From positions 1-40,871 of IMG/VR virus record IMGVR_UViG_3300027852_000083: 40,871 nucleotides of DNA; one strand, written 5' to 3'. Positions 34,101 through 40,042 of the stretch are shown here, piece after piece; the first letter of the stretch is position 1; every line of letters starts with the position of its first letter. The stretch is from a virus. The notes beneath the pieces were generated by a model. That model worked only from the letters and a program-made list of their open reading frames with translations, searched no databases and was not told the origin of the DNA. Made by a program: the position numbers and the translations under genes.

Positions 34101-35392
34101 TGCGAACTGAATTTGGTATCGGTGTAATTACTGCGGTTTCTAGATCAAAAATTAGAATAAAATATGAGGATGGTTCTAGGACTTCCACAAGTATATTTAC
34201 TACCGTTTTATTAGACCAGTCAAAATTTGATTCTCTTGATTTAGCTGAAAGAGGTAAAGTACAAAAACGTATAGTGGAATGGAAGAAAAATGATAGAATA
34301 GTTGTAAATCCTTCTAGGGATGGAAAAGAGTTTTTTATTGGTACTGTACATTTTGTAACAGAAAATGAAGTTACTGTTAAATATGATAATGGTAAAATTG
34401 AAAAATTCCAATTGGATTCTAAAGCTCTTAAAGGTCGTGGAATTGATGAAACTAATGAAGATGTTATAGAACGGTCTGAACTTAAAAAGTGGTTATTTAA
34501 AGTAAAGAAGATAAAAATTCGTGAATCAAAAAAGAAAAAGATGACTATGAAAGACTTTGATGAGGGTGATAGGTTAATAATAAAATATGAACAAGGATAT
34601 TATATAGGGACAGTAAATAAAAAGGTATCACGACCAAGTGGTTGGCAAAGAGTGTATATAAAACTTGATGAAGGGACAGAAATTAAGTGCAGGCCAAATT
34701 CAAGTAGAATAGTAGCTCCAGGTATAGATGAAGTAAATAAGAAACAAATAAAACCTGAAGAGTTAGATAAATGGTCTATTTCTACATTAGAGGTAGAAAA
34801 AGAGGTTAAGGAAATACGTACTTCTTTGTCCTTAAACTTGATTAATAAAATGTTTTTATTAACAGGAGATTCTGATGCAGCAGATATGGTATCTCTAGGT
34901 TTTTATCAGTATAATCCATTTTGGTCCCTTCAAATTCTTTCGAAGAAGGATGGGATAGAAGCTTTGTCGAAATTAGCAAAGAGATATAAAATTTCTAATA
35001 TTGATAGTCTGTATGACTCAATTAGTACTTTGCGTAAAGATATTACAGTCCGAGACTTTAAAAGAAAATTAACTGATTCGGACATAACTAAATTCATAAA
35101 ACAGTTTTTTAAAGCCAAAAAACCTAAAAATAAGAAAAAGTTATTTTTATATTTTGCTTGGATAGACGCAAAACCATATCTTGTTTCACAAAATATAGAA
35201 AAAAATCTTGGTAAATTAAATATGGGTAAAAAGAGATTTAAGAAATCAGATGCGTCTAGGTGGTATAAATTTATAAAAAATATTTCTGAATTAAGGAAAG
35301 ATTATGGTAAAATAGTTAAAACAATTGATGTTGAAAATGCAAAATATTTCAAATTCTTTGTCAACGAAAATTATAGTATAAATATTAAATAG
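31124..35392 (+). CDS. SNF2-type superfamily 2 helicase with three C-terminal small beta-barrels
   Basis: The 1422 residues contain helicase motifs in order: HQAESVAKM (about 380), Walker A ATGGGKT (about 400), a DESH motif II (VALDESHMIKN, about 525), STGT (motif III), IIATHFKRGA (IV), and V/VI with SISEGLNLQMADRIIMTDLD and QLIARIYRP (about 830). This is the SNF2/Swi2 branch, translocating on duplex DNA. Residues 1-370 are an unrecognised N-terminal region. Three SH3/KOW-like barrels follow at about 986, 1059 and 1148 (for example KYVRTEFGIGVITAV), with a Lys-rich C-terminal domain. It lies directly after virion genes, so it may be packaged or act late in infection; this is inference. The frame is intact. 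Confidence 0.88.
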   Translation: MIISAKKNKKIKARSDINELLRSIDDERVLMEKSIRKLTKTKAIARNIIKIVDGKAFLTGDTEGINYISSFISSFYKSMMDTLNYESYNKQQKNTEFTFDLWSGKFLRLNIKPKSQTTQEIVFTATIPLRLIKSLTDVVGKIGISYILQIMLRQFWVNDKMPPVFDLTYKLPTKNKKNGTVILPDGALYYIPEERIDKRKEYFNYIFEHEGSSPKSMSIMYDPLVEEFVFTNSYGGLSTFSVANCMKPLDNHKKSILEQTLREAINITIFRNWNIFNLLDVKVKDLYNNYLNTAVHSIPVADTRKILNNIEKVIEANKSSVVPNTYYSAKGNLKLISDNFTKYKTIANKVDKQFKDFNTFNKDNLGELPSVRKDLVLFPHQAESVAKMKPAGETAILDVATGGGKTIVLLLDMLQLMKEGKVKRPLIVAPNPIIGQWVGAINYFTDGKVNALALMTSTTKNWGRRIKKPEDNLLQQALSAPDNTIFLTSYPYLILDSVETIEGGWIFPNVDFFKDELGVDYVALDESHMIKNSNSQTHRACIQLRPVKYRRLSTGTLVVNTPMDLVGQVAFLDPRALGTDKEFAEKYAAPGGVSSGRGKTRVTKWRASASKEIISQLRNHTFYLQYREKDWIACLPKIKYNYYPVQFTPAQKAEYKKIVEETLADIMSDPRTKDAWLKYLEQKKLDDDGELSVVGAQILAKFAMLEQFLTDPTYSPFIRKSSLPESDKTSPKSPKCDMLMAESFKKDSKCIIATHFKRGATHLLSKSKYKASSLYYDAAHKGNLTRFMTEADVKSIFAVQQSISEGLNLQMADRIIMTDLDWTPGKVKQLIARIYRPLGPKVDTSKVVNIDYLYMDGSADVAKLARLIYKRTFNAKTMEGSPIEPPPPPSFDDSVFFLKQENLAVGGYMEAERNLNKWFSDIAEEQRAKGDFSPIVPKIKGEISGKSIDTPWVVGMSVPLDVEGEPLSVAISAEGFDVENAKEAKDFLIGKYVRTEFGIGVITAVSRSKIRIKYEDGSRTSTSIFTTVLLDQSKFDSLDLAERGKVQKRIVEWKKNDRIVVNPSRDGKEFFIGTVHFVTENEVTVKYDNGKIEKFQLDSKALKGRGIDETNEDVIERSELKKWLFKVKKIKIRESKKKKMTMKDFDEGDRLIIKYEQGYYIGTVNKKVSRPSGWQRVYIKLDEGTEIKCRPNSSRIVAPGIDEVNKKQIKPEELDKWSISTLEVEKEVKEIRTSLSLNLINKMFLLTGDSDAADMVSLGFYQYNPFWSLQILSKKDGIEALSKLAKRYKISNIDSLYDSISTLRKDITVRDFKRKLTDSDITKFIKQFFKAKKPKNKKKLFLYFAWIDAKPYLVSQNIEKNLGKLNMGKKRFKKSDASRWYKFIKNISELRKDYGKIVKTIDVENAKYFKFFVNENYSINIK

Positions 35393-35422
35393 CTATTTTA
35401 ACAAATTAGGGAGATGAGCAAA

Positions 35423-36169
35423 ATGAAAGATGCCATAATATTGTTAGAAGATAAAGGAGAATTTGTTTTAGCTAAAGAACTTGGAGATGTAGTTGGTGAT
35501 GCTTGGGGTGAAACAGTGAAAATGATGGAAGAAGCTTTGCGTGAAGTAGATTCGATTATAAAGAATCGAATTAAGAGAAGCAAACTTGGTGTAGCTTCCT
35601 ACACTGCAAAGGGTCTAACTAGGAGATTTACTGGAACTTTTGATGGAGAGAGATTTAGTGGTACAATAACGCCTCTCGACGGTGCTAAAGGAAGGATGGG
35701 ATGGGTACGAACTAGTGTAATGTTTCCTGAGGTATCATTTAAGGAAAAGAAGAAGAGAGAGAAATTTGAAGGTAGCTGGTATAAGCTACTTAGAAAATTT
35801 ATGGAGCAAGAGGGGATCCAAGAGTTTAATATTGACAAAAAAGATTTCCTGTTTCAGCTTCCGTCTTTTGCTGGAAAAGTAGGAGAACTTGAACCCGAAA
35901 CAGGTATAAAGAAGAAATCACTCCCTCCAGAGGTGAAGAAAGTATTAAACAAGTACAAGCCAGAAATTAGAAAAAAAGGCTGGGTACAGATAAGATTTGG
36001 CAAGGAATTTATCGAGAAGTCCTATATAGTATCTAAAAAACCAGAGTTTGCTGACCAGAGATTAGCAAATAGAAAGGGTTATCCAGAAGACTATGAAATG
36101 GCTAGTAGTATTCCATACTATGATCCGGAAAAGAAGCTATTCTGGAGATTTACTGGATCCTTCGATTAA
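35423..36169 (+). CDS. Protein with N-terminal GEF-tag module and unknown body
   Basis: The 248-residue product starts MKDAIILLEDKGEFVLAKEL, the clearest copy of the recurrent module. The body is basic and beta-rich (RRFTGTFDGERFSGTITPLD, then KAGKVGELEPE-like segments), with a closing FWRFTGSFD that echoes the earlier RRFTGTFDG, perhaps an internal repeat of a small beta unit. I do not recognise a family. I chose ATG 35423, 9 bases after AGGGAG; ATG 35414 abuts that site. It sits between the helicase and lysis genes. Confidence 0.75.
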   Translation: MKDAIILLEDKGEFVLAKELGDVVGDAWGETVKMMEEALREVDSIIKNRIKRSKLGVASYTAKGLTRRFTGTFDGERFSGTITPLDGAKGRMGWVRTSVMFPEVSFKEKKKREKFEGSWYKLLRKFMEQEGIQEFNIDKKDFLFQLPSFAGKVGELEPETGIKKKSLPPEVKKVLNKYKPEIRKKGWVQIRFGKEFIEKSYIVSKKPEFADQRLANRKGYPEDYEMASSIPYYDPEKKLFWRFTGSFD

Positions 36170-36231
36170 TTAATGCTAATAAATATTCTCTTAGTGAAAG
36201 GAGAAGTAGGTTTCTTGAAAGGAGGTAAGTT

Positions 36232-36696
36232 ATGGAAATAACAGCATTTGACCTAGCTAAAAAATTTGTAGGTATGAAAGAAGTTGCAGGTGAAGTAGAT
36301 AATCCTCAGATAATGGCGATGCTTAAGTTAGATGCTAGTTGGCCTGAGCATGATGAAGTACCCTGGTGCTCTGCCCTTGTAAACTATATTTGCTGGTTAT
36401 TACGTTTGCCGAGATCGAAGAGTTTGAGAGCAAGGAGTTGGTTAAGGATTGGTGTTCCTATTCCTGCCGACCAAGCTGTTCCTGGTAATGATGTTGTTAT
36501 ACTTGAGAGAGGGAAAGGGGTTCAACCTGGTCCGGAAGTTATAAAAGCTCCTGGTCATGTAGGTTTTTTTGCAGGTTATCAAATACTAGATAATGAGGAG
36601 ACCCTTGTCCGGATATTAGGAGGAAACCAAGGTAATGAGGTAGATATAGATGTGTATCCGGTTTGTCGGATTTTAGGTATTAGGAGGTTAACTTGA
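36232..36696 (+). CDS. CHAP/NlpC-P60-like peptidoglycan hydrolase (TIGR02594-type)
   Basis: The 154-residue product has a papain-like hydrolase triad in order: C46 in EVPWCSALVNYICW, H109 in APGHVGFFAGY, and N132 in ILGGNQGNEVDI. The PWCS start, GHVG and GGNQ blocks are the signature of small cell-wall amidases/endopeptidases of the TIGR02594 type found in phages. It is probably an endolysin. There is no signal peptide and no binding domain. A very strong AAAGGAGG site precedes the ATG. Small and membrane-protein genes follow. Confidence 0.85.
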   Translation: MEITAFDLAKKFVGMKEVAGEVDNPQIMAMLKLDASWPEHDEVPWCSALVNYICWLLRLPRSKSLRARSWLRIGVPIPADQAVPGNDVVILERGKGVQPGPEVIKAPGHVGFFAGYQILDNEETLVRILGGNQGNEVDIDVYPVCRILGIRRLT

Positions 36697-36744
36697 TAAG
36701 AAATGCGGGAACATCTAAATAGTGAATAAACTAGGGGGTAGAAT

Positions 36745-36822
36745 ATGGAAGAATTAGATAAGGCAGTAGTTGTTACTGCACTAAGGAATATGTTCCAAGG
36801 TTTAGCTCTTCCCATGCTCTAG
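36745..36822 (+). CDS. 25-residue small ORF
   Basis: ATG 36745 follows AGGGGG by 7 bases and opens a 25-codon frame (MEELDKAVVVTALRNMFQGL and five more residues), closed by TAG. The next gene's ribosome site starts right after the stop. Spacing, a good site and protein-like composition (acidic start, amphipathic helix) support a real small gene, placed between the hydrolase and a membrane protein. Function is unknown. Confidence 0.5.
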   Translation: MEELDKAVVVTALRNMFQGLALPML

Positions 36823-36838
36823 TAAGGAGGATAATAAG

Positions 36839-37198
36839 GTGAAAGTAAGGCGAAAATCATGGCATTATAGACTTAGTCATCTGTTGGGAAATCTTGAAAG
36901 AAGGAGTGACAATCTCTGTGCATATTTCTGGCGAATGGTTGTAGTCCTGCTGGTCTTGTCGTTTATTTTGTTTTGTGTTTTTCAGATGGTTTATACATTA
37001 TTTATGAATCCTGCAACATTAGAAATTATGATCTTTGTCTCAGTGATTGTGCTCATTTTTGCTGCACCTCCCATTTCAATTTATTATCTCCGAAAATGGT
37101 TAGGACACTCACCAGAGCTACCAGCAGAAAATATCTTTATAGAGTTTGCTAAGGCTAAAAAGAGAAAGGTGTGTCCTTTAATAGAGTATGTTGATTAA
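36839..37198 (+). CDS. Two-helix membrane protein, holin candidate
   Basis: The 119-residue product has a basic N-terminus, a first transmembrane helix (MVVVLLVLSFILFCVFQMVY, about 33-53), a short loop, and a second (IMIFVSVIVLIFAAPPISIY, about 62-82), then a basic tail (KAKKRKVCP). Two helices between cell-wall hydrolases fit a holin, but the long C-terminal tail is not typical, and a general membrane protein remains possible. The start is GTG, 6 bases after AAGGAGGA. Confidence 0.7.
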   Translation: MKVRRKSWHYRLSHLLGNLERRSDNLCAYFWRMVVVLLVLSFILFCVFQMVYTLFMNPATLEIMIFVSVIVLIFAAPPISIYYLRKWLGHSPELPAENIFIEFAKAKKRKVCPLIEYVD

Positions 37199-37221
37199 CT
37201 TCTAAATAAAGGAGGATGGTC

Positions 37222-37545
37222 ATGAAAGTGCAAGTAGTGGGTTATGGAGCAACTAAGCATGATTGGTGGGTTGGTATTTCTATGCTTAACTTTTCTCCAG
37301 ATGTAAACCAGGTGAGTATAAAGATTTTTGATCCGAGTGGTATTAAGAGAAAAGATCATAGTTTGGAATTTCAACCATTCCAGCAGATAGTTCTTGGGGA
37401 CAAGGAAGACTTTATAGTGAATTCTAGACAGTGGGTAATGATTGAAGGTCCTGATTCATTAATAGTGGTACCTTACCAAGGTCGTGGTACTGGTGGTTTT
37501 GGAATTCTTCCTGTTAAGGAGGCCGAATATTTGGGGGGGCTGTAG
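37222..37545 (+). CDS. Small beta-domain protein; zero-frame product of a probable -1 frameshift gene
   Basis: The 107-residue product is a beta-rich domain (VVGYGATKHDWWVGISMLNF, then VNQVSIKIFDPSGIKRKD, then QWVMIEGPDSLIVVPYQGRG) without recognised family. It ends in EAEYLGGL and TAG. The codons GGG GGG before the stop form a perfect slippery heptamer, so a fraction of ribosomes could continue into the peptidase frame, making this the N-terminal domain of a 319-residue fusion. The start is ATG 37222, 6 bases after GGAGG; ATG 37216 overlaps the site. A cell-wall-targeting role for the domain is inference. Confidence 0.75.
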   Translation: MKVQVVGYGATKHDWWVGISMLNFSPDVNQVSIKIFDPSGIKRKDHSLEFQPFQQIVLGDKEDFIVNSRQWVMIEGPDSLIVVPYQGRGTGGFGILPVKEAEYLGGL

Positions 37546-37577
37546 GCCCCATAGTAGGTATTTGGGGACTATGGGGC
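37516..37577 (+). promoter_or_regulatory. Programmed -1 ribosomal frameshift signal
   Basis: In order: an SD-like AAGGAGG (37516-37522), 10 bases, the heptamer G_GGG_GGG (37533-37539) in phase with codons TTG GGG GGG, a 6-base spacer CTGTAG holding the zero-frame stop, then a perfect 9-bp stem GCCCCATAG (37546-37554) with CTATGGGGC (37569-37577) and a 14-base loop. The layout matches the dnaX-type cassette. A homopolymer indel is the main alternative. Confidence 0.75.
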
Positions 37578-38180
37578 AACGGGATAGGTCCGTGGCAGAC
37601 ACCATATTGGCATTATGTGGGGAAATGCCCTGGGTTACTGAAGCCACTTTATATATGTATTGATTTGCTTGCAAGATCAATTTATTATGATTTTCCTGAC
37701 AGGCAATGTAGGAAGTTAGGAATAATGGATTGCACACCAACGAATTCCTATGAGGATTGTGATGGTCACCCATTAGGTTCACATAGAGGTGGTTGTAGTG
37801 TGGACACTGGTTATTATACATATGGTATTACTAATATAACCCAGTCTAGCAGAGTACCAGAGTTGGTCACACACTTGTGGAAAAATGGTGGGTTTGATGA
37901 ACAGCTATTTGACTGGGAAAGGAATTATGTCTTTTTCACTAGGCTGAAAGGGATATTGCCAAAAGCTGTTATCAGGATGGATAAAAGAATTAGTTATGAC
38001 TATATGGAAGGCAAAATTAGAGAAAAGTATGGGCTTGGTGCGTGGAATTCCTGGTGGAAGATAATTACACATGACTCTCCCGGACAATGTAGACACCATA
38101 CACATGTCCATGTAACTTTGGAGAGACCTGAATACATAGATTGGAAATATAATATTCGACAATGGAGAAAAGCTGCATGA
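37539..38180 (+). CDS. M15/M74-like peptidase, -1 frame extension
   Basis: Read in the -1 frame after the slip, the extension is 213 residues. It begins with a Gly/Trp-rich linker (AVGPIVGIWGLWGNGIGPWQ), then the catalytic region: GHPLGSHRGGCSVDTGYYT, matching the HxxxGxxxD zinc and substrate motif of M15/M74 murein endopeptidases, and HTHVHV, which supplies the second zinc His. The frame has no ATG/GTG start with a ribosome site: it opens after TAA 37515, and only GTG 37617 is usable, unsupported and losing the Trp-rich linker. Frameshift fusion to the beta-domain protein is therefore preferred. It ends ATGA, overlapping a dead gene start. Confidence 0.75.
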   Translation, partial: AVGPIVGIWGLWGNGIGPWQTPYWHYVGKCPGLLKPLYICIDLLARSIYYDFPDRQCRKLGIMDCTPTNSYEDCDGHPLGSHRGGCSVDTGYYTYGITNITQSSRVPELVTHLWKNGGFDEQLFDWERNYVFFTRLKGILPKAVIRMDKRISYDYMEGKIREKYGLGAWNSWWKIITHDSPGQCRHHTHVHVTLERPEYIDWKYNIRQWRKAA

Positions 38181-38228
38181 TACTTCACTACAAAGCATAG
38201 AGAGCAAATAATTATTTAGATAATAAAT
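38175..38228 (+). repeat. 54-bp imperfect direct repeat, copy 1
   Basis: It matches 38984-39037 at 49 of 54 bases. The second copy is the start of the transglutaminase-like gene; this copy is its degraded twin. Confidence 0.9.
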
Positions 38229-38230
38229 TG
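38177..38230 (+). pseudogene. Remnant of the start of the transglutaminase-like gene
   Basis: ATG at 38177 overlaps the peptidase stop (ATGA) and reads MILHYKA then TAG, against MILHYKSWRAKNYWDNK in the intact gene at 38986. Past the stop, the frame still reads RANNYLDNKL, aligned with RAKNYWDNKY. It marks where the intact gene once sat directly after the peptidase. Confidence 0.8.
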
Positions 38231-38240
38231 TAGATGCTTA

Positions 38241-38248
38241 TATAAAAG
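38241..38248 (+). promoter_or_regulatory. Possible late-promoter-like octamer TATAAAAG
   Basis: The octamer lies 28 bases before the start of gene 38277 in a 96-base gap; compare 2005 and 26470. Confidence 0.25.
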
Positions 38249-38276
38249 CATTTCATTAGTGAGAAAGGAATATAAA

Positions 38277-38588
38277 ATGCGTTCTAATTCTCTTAAAGAT
38301 GTAGTAAATGATCTCGAAGATAAAGGAAATTTTATTTTAGCGAGAAACATCGAAAAAACTTTAATCAAAAGTAAAGACGAGTCTCCAATAGCTAAGAAAG
38401 CAAGGATAAAAGTTTCCAAAAGTCTGCAAAAAGGTTTCCTTAACTTATTAAAGGGTTTACCAGACCTCTCCGATGATGAAGCAAGAGATCTTATAGAAAA
38501 TAAGAAAATATATGAAGAGTTAAGAGGTCATATAGTAGTGCTCTGTGAAGCATTAGGTCTAGAAGAGAGTGATGTGCTATCTCGTTAG
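38277..38588 (+). CDS. Small protein with N-terminal GEF-tag module
   Basis: The 103-residue product contains LKDVVNDLEDKGNFILARNI in residues 6-25, the recurrent module with N in place of E. The rest is helical and basic, then acidic (KKARIKVSKSLQKGFLNLLK, then LPDLSDDEARDLIENKKIYE). The family is not recognised. The start is ATG 38277, 7 bases after AAAGGAA; the upstream GTG is 18 bases earlier. It lies in the segment between the two copies of the 54-bp repeat, with another tagged gene, suggesting joint insertion. Confidence 0.75.
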   Translation: MRSNSLKDVVNDLEDKGNFILARNIEKTLIKSKDESPIAKKARIKVSKSLQKGFLNLLKGLPDLSDDEARDLIENKKIYEELRGHIVVLCEALGLEESDVLSR

Positions 38589-38638
38589 TATTGGTAGTAC
38601 ATACCATGAGAAATAATACAATTGGGGGGATAATAAAA

Positions 38639-38932
38639 ATGAAAGTAATAGTTGCAAAATTAGAAAATTTAGGCGAATTTAAATTTGCTAGAGACATTCA
38701 TGATGTATTAAAGATAGGACCAAAAGATAAAAAGAAGTTATCCGAAATAGATGCATCTGAATCCGACTATAGAAAGCTAGATAAAAAGATGAAGGAACTG
38801 AAAGAGGGGTTTAGTCTTTGGGAATCCGGGACAGACTATTCCGATGCAGAAGGGGTTCCGATGCCATCGCAGAAGGTAAAGAAGGCTATTGAACTCATCG
38901 ATTCTCTTTTAGAAGTAATATGGGGTGAGTAA
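38639..38932 (+). CDS. Small protein with N-terminal GEF-tag module
   Basis: The 97-residue product opens MKVIVAKLENLGEFKFARDI, a copy of the recurrent module. A Lys/Asp-rich helical stretch follows (KKLSEIDASESDYRKLDKKM), then KELKEGFSLWESG and a closing helix (VKKAIELIDSLLEVIWGE). The family is unknown. The start is ATG 38639, 8 bases after GGGGGGA; the TTG 48 bases upstream is not needed. The next ATG overlaps the end: a small coupling ORF starts after its stop. Confidence 0.75.
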   Translation: MKVIVAKLENLGEFKFARDIHDVLKIGPKDKKKLSEIDASESDYRKLDKKMKELKEGFSLWESGTDYSDAEGVPMPSQKVKKAIELIDSLLEVIWGE

Positions 38933-38989
38933 ATGAAAATCATTATAGATGAAATACTAAGTTCTATAGTTGCGAGATTGATGGCATGA
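38933..38989 (+). CDS. 18-residue leader ORF coupled to the next gene
   Basis: ATG 38933, after GGGGTGAG, opens MKIIIDEILSSIVARLMA and ends at TGA 38987, which overlaps the ATG of the transglutaminase-like gene as ATGA. The peptidase has the same ATGA overlap at the other repeat copy. It may be a coupling leader or a remnant; the peptide alone is unlikely to be functional. Confidence 0.35.
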   Translation: MKIIIDEILSSIVARLMA

Positions 38990-39037
38990 TACTTCACTAC
39001 AAATCATGGAGAGCAAAGAATTATTGGGATAATAAAT
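38984..39037 (+). repeat. 54-bp imperfect direct repeat, copy 2
   Basis: It forms the start of the intact transglutaminase-like gene and matches 38175-38228 at 49 of 54 bases. Confidence 0.9.
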
Positions 39038-39687
39038 ACCCTAAGAAAATAATTCATTACCTTGGACGCACGCTCGCCAATAAACCTACTGCTCGTATTC
39101 CTGTTCCGGTGCAGGTTTTTGTAACACCGTATGACTCTGTTATCCGGAGGGATATAGAAGATAATAACTTGCAGGTTCCTGATCCATACAAGATTAATGA
39201 GCATGTCATTAAGATCTTTAGACATACCCGTAATAAACCTCTTAATCCTTATCACTACGAGCATGACAACCACCAGTTCAACATAGATGAGCTCTGGTTG
39301 TTTCCCTACGAGTTAAGGCATGCAGGTAAAGGAGATTGTGATGACTGGGGAGCTGAACTTGCGAGTTATTATATTGCTGCTGGAATTCCACGATGGCGAG
39401 TAAGAGTGGTAGTAGGAACTTGTAGATTAGGTGGTCATTTTACTGTCTATGTCTTGGCAGACGACTTTAAGACCTGGTATCATACAAATAGTACTGATAG
39501 TCAGGTACGTGTTGATAATCTAACCCAACTGCCCAAGACTGATGCTCATAATGATGATTTTGGTATTACCAAAGTTTGGTTTTCATTTAATGATCACTGG
39601 GCCTGGCACGGTTTTAATCCTGAAATAACTGAAGAAATGAAGAAATGGGATGTAGAAGTTCAAGAAGAAGAATTAAAGAAAGCATAG
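38986..39687 (+). CDS. Transglutaminase-like cysteine protein
   Basis: The 233-residue product carries a transglutaminase-like catalytic set: C118 in GKGDCDDWGAELASYYIAAG, H151 in RLGGHFTVYVLADD, and D171 (or N168) in WYHTNSTDSQV. The GDCDDW...A.YY..AGI pattern is typical of bacterial transglutaminase-like cysteine peptidases. It could act on peptidoglycan, on host proteins, or as an amide-crosslinking enzyme; the sequence does not decide. The N-terminus has aromatic and basic residues (WRAKNYWDNKYPKKIIHY). It starts in an ATGA overlap with the leader ORF and has a decayed duplicate of its start upstream. Confidence 0.8.
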   Translation: MILHYKSWRAKNYWDNKYPKKIIHYLGRTLANKPTARIPVPVQVFVTPYDSVIRRDIEDNNLQVPDPYKINEHVIKIFRHTRNKPLNPYHYEHDNHQFNIDELWLFPYELRHAGKGDCDDWGAELASYYIAAGIPRWRVRVVVGTCRLGGHFTVYVLADDFKTWYHTNSTDSQVRVDNLTQLPKTDAHNDDFGITKVWFSFNDHWAWHGFNPEITEEMKKWDVEVQEEELKKA

Positions 39688-39711
39688 TAAATATATACCT
39701 ATTTAAAATAA

Positions 39712-39741
39712 TCAATTTTAACTTTTGGTGTTAAAAATTGA
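39712..39741 (+). promoter_or_regulatory. AT-rich hairpin over a start codon
   Basis: TCAATTTTAAC (39712-39722) pairs with GTTAAAAATTGA (39730-39741) with one bulged base and a 7-base loop. The right arm contains the TTG start (39738) of the next ORF, so folding would hide it. Confidence 0.45.
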
Positions 39742-40001
39742 ATACAAAAATTGATAAAACAATACTTGATTGTGTAGATCATGTAGTTAAAAACTCAACT
39801 TTAACAATTAGTCAAATTATAAAAAAAATAATAGAACTTGTATTAATAAATGAAATCCCAGAAGAAATTCAGAAAAAAATAATTTCATGTGTTTTGGATG
39901 TTAGTTTTCAGATAGGGAAGATAGAAACAGTTATTGAAATATTTGATGAAATATACTATTGTTTAAATAGAGAAACAGGTTCGTGTCCAGATAAAAAATA
40001 A
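39738..40001 (+). CDS. Hypothetical small helical protein
   Basis: The 87-residue product is all-helical in appearance (LDCVDHVVKNSTLTISQIIK, then IPEEIQKKIISCVLDVSFQI) and ends in a Cys-containing tail (GSCPDKK). The family is not recognised. The start is an unusual TTG with only a weak GGTG upstream and lies inside a hairpin, so the start is uncertain. Coding is supported by codon use like its neighbours. Confidence 0.5.
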   Translation: MNTKIDKTILDCVDHVVKNSTLTISQIIKKIIELVLINEIPEEIQKKIISCVLDVSFQIGKIETVIEIFDEIYYCLNRETGSCPDKK

Positions 40002-40042
40002 CTTTTGTCCAAAGTTTTAGCCACCCCGAAAGGGAACATAAA

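Noticed and set aside
33844-34188. Minus-strand ORF of 114 codons opposite the helicase gene
   Set aside because: It overlaps a gene with clear helicase and barrel domains, has Ser/Ile-rich shadow composition and no ribosome site.
37546-37577. GC-rich stem as a transcription terminator
   Set aside because: No T-run follows, and the stem lies inside an open reading frame 6 bases after a slippery heptamer, which fits frameshifting better.
37459-37821. Minus-strand ORF across the frameshift region
   Set aside because: It is opposite a peptidase with intact catalytic motifs and has no recognisable content; the stem-loop explains the symmetry.
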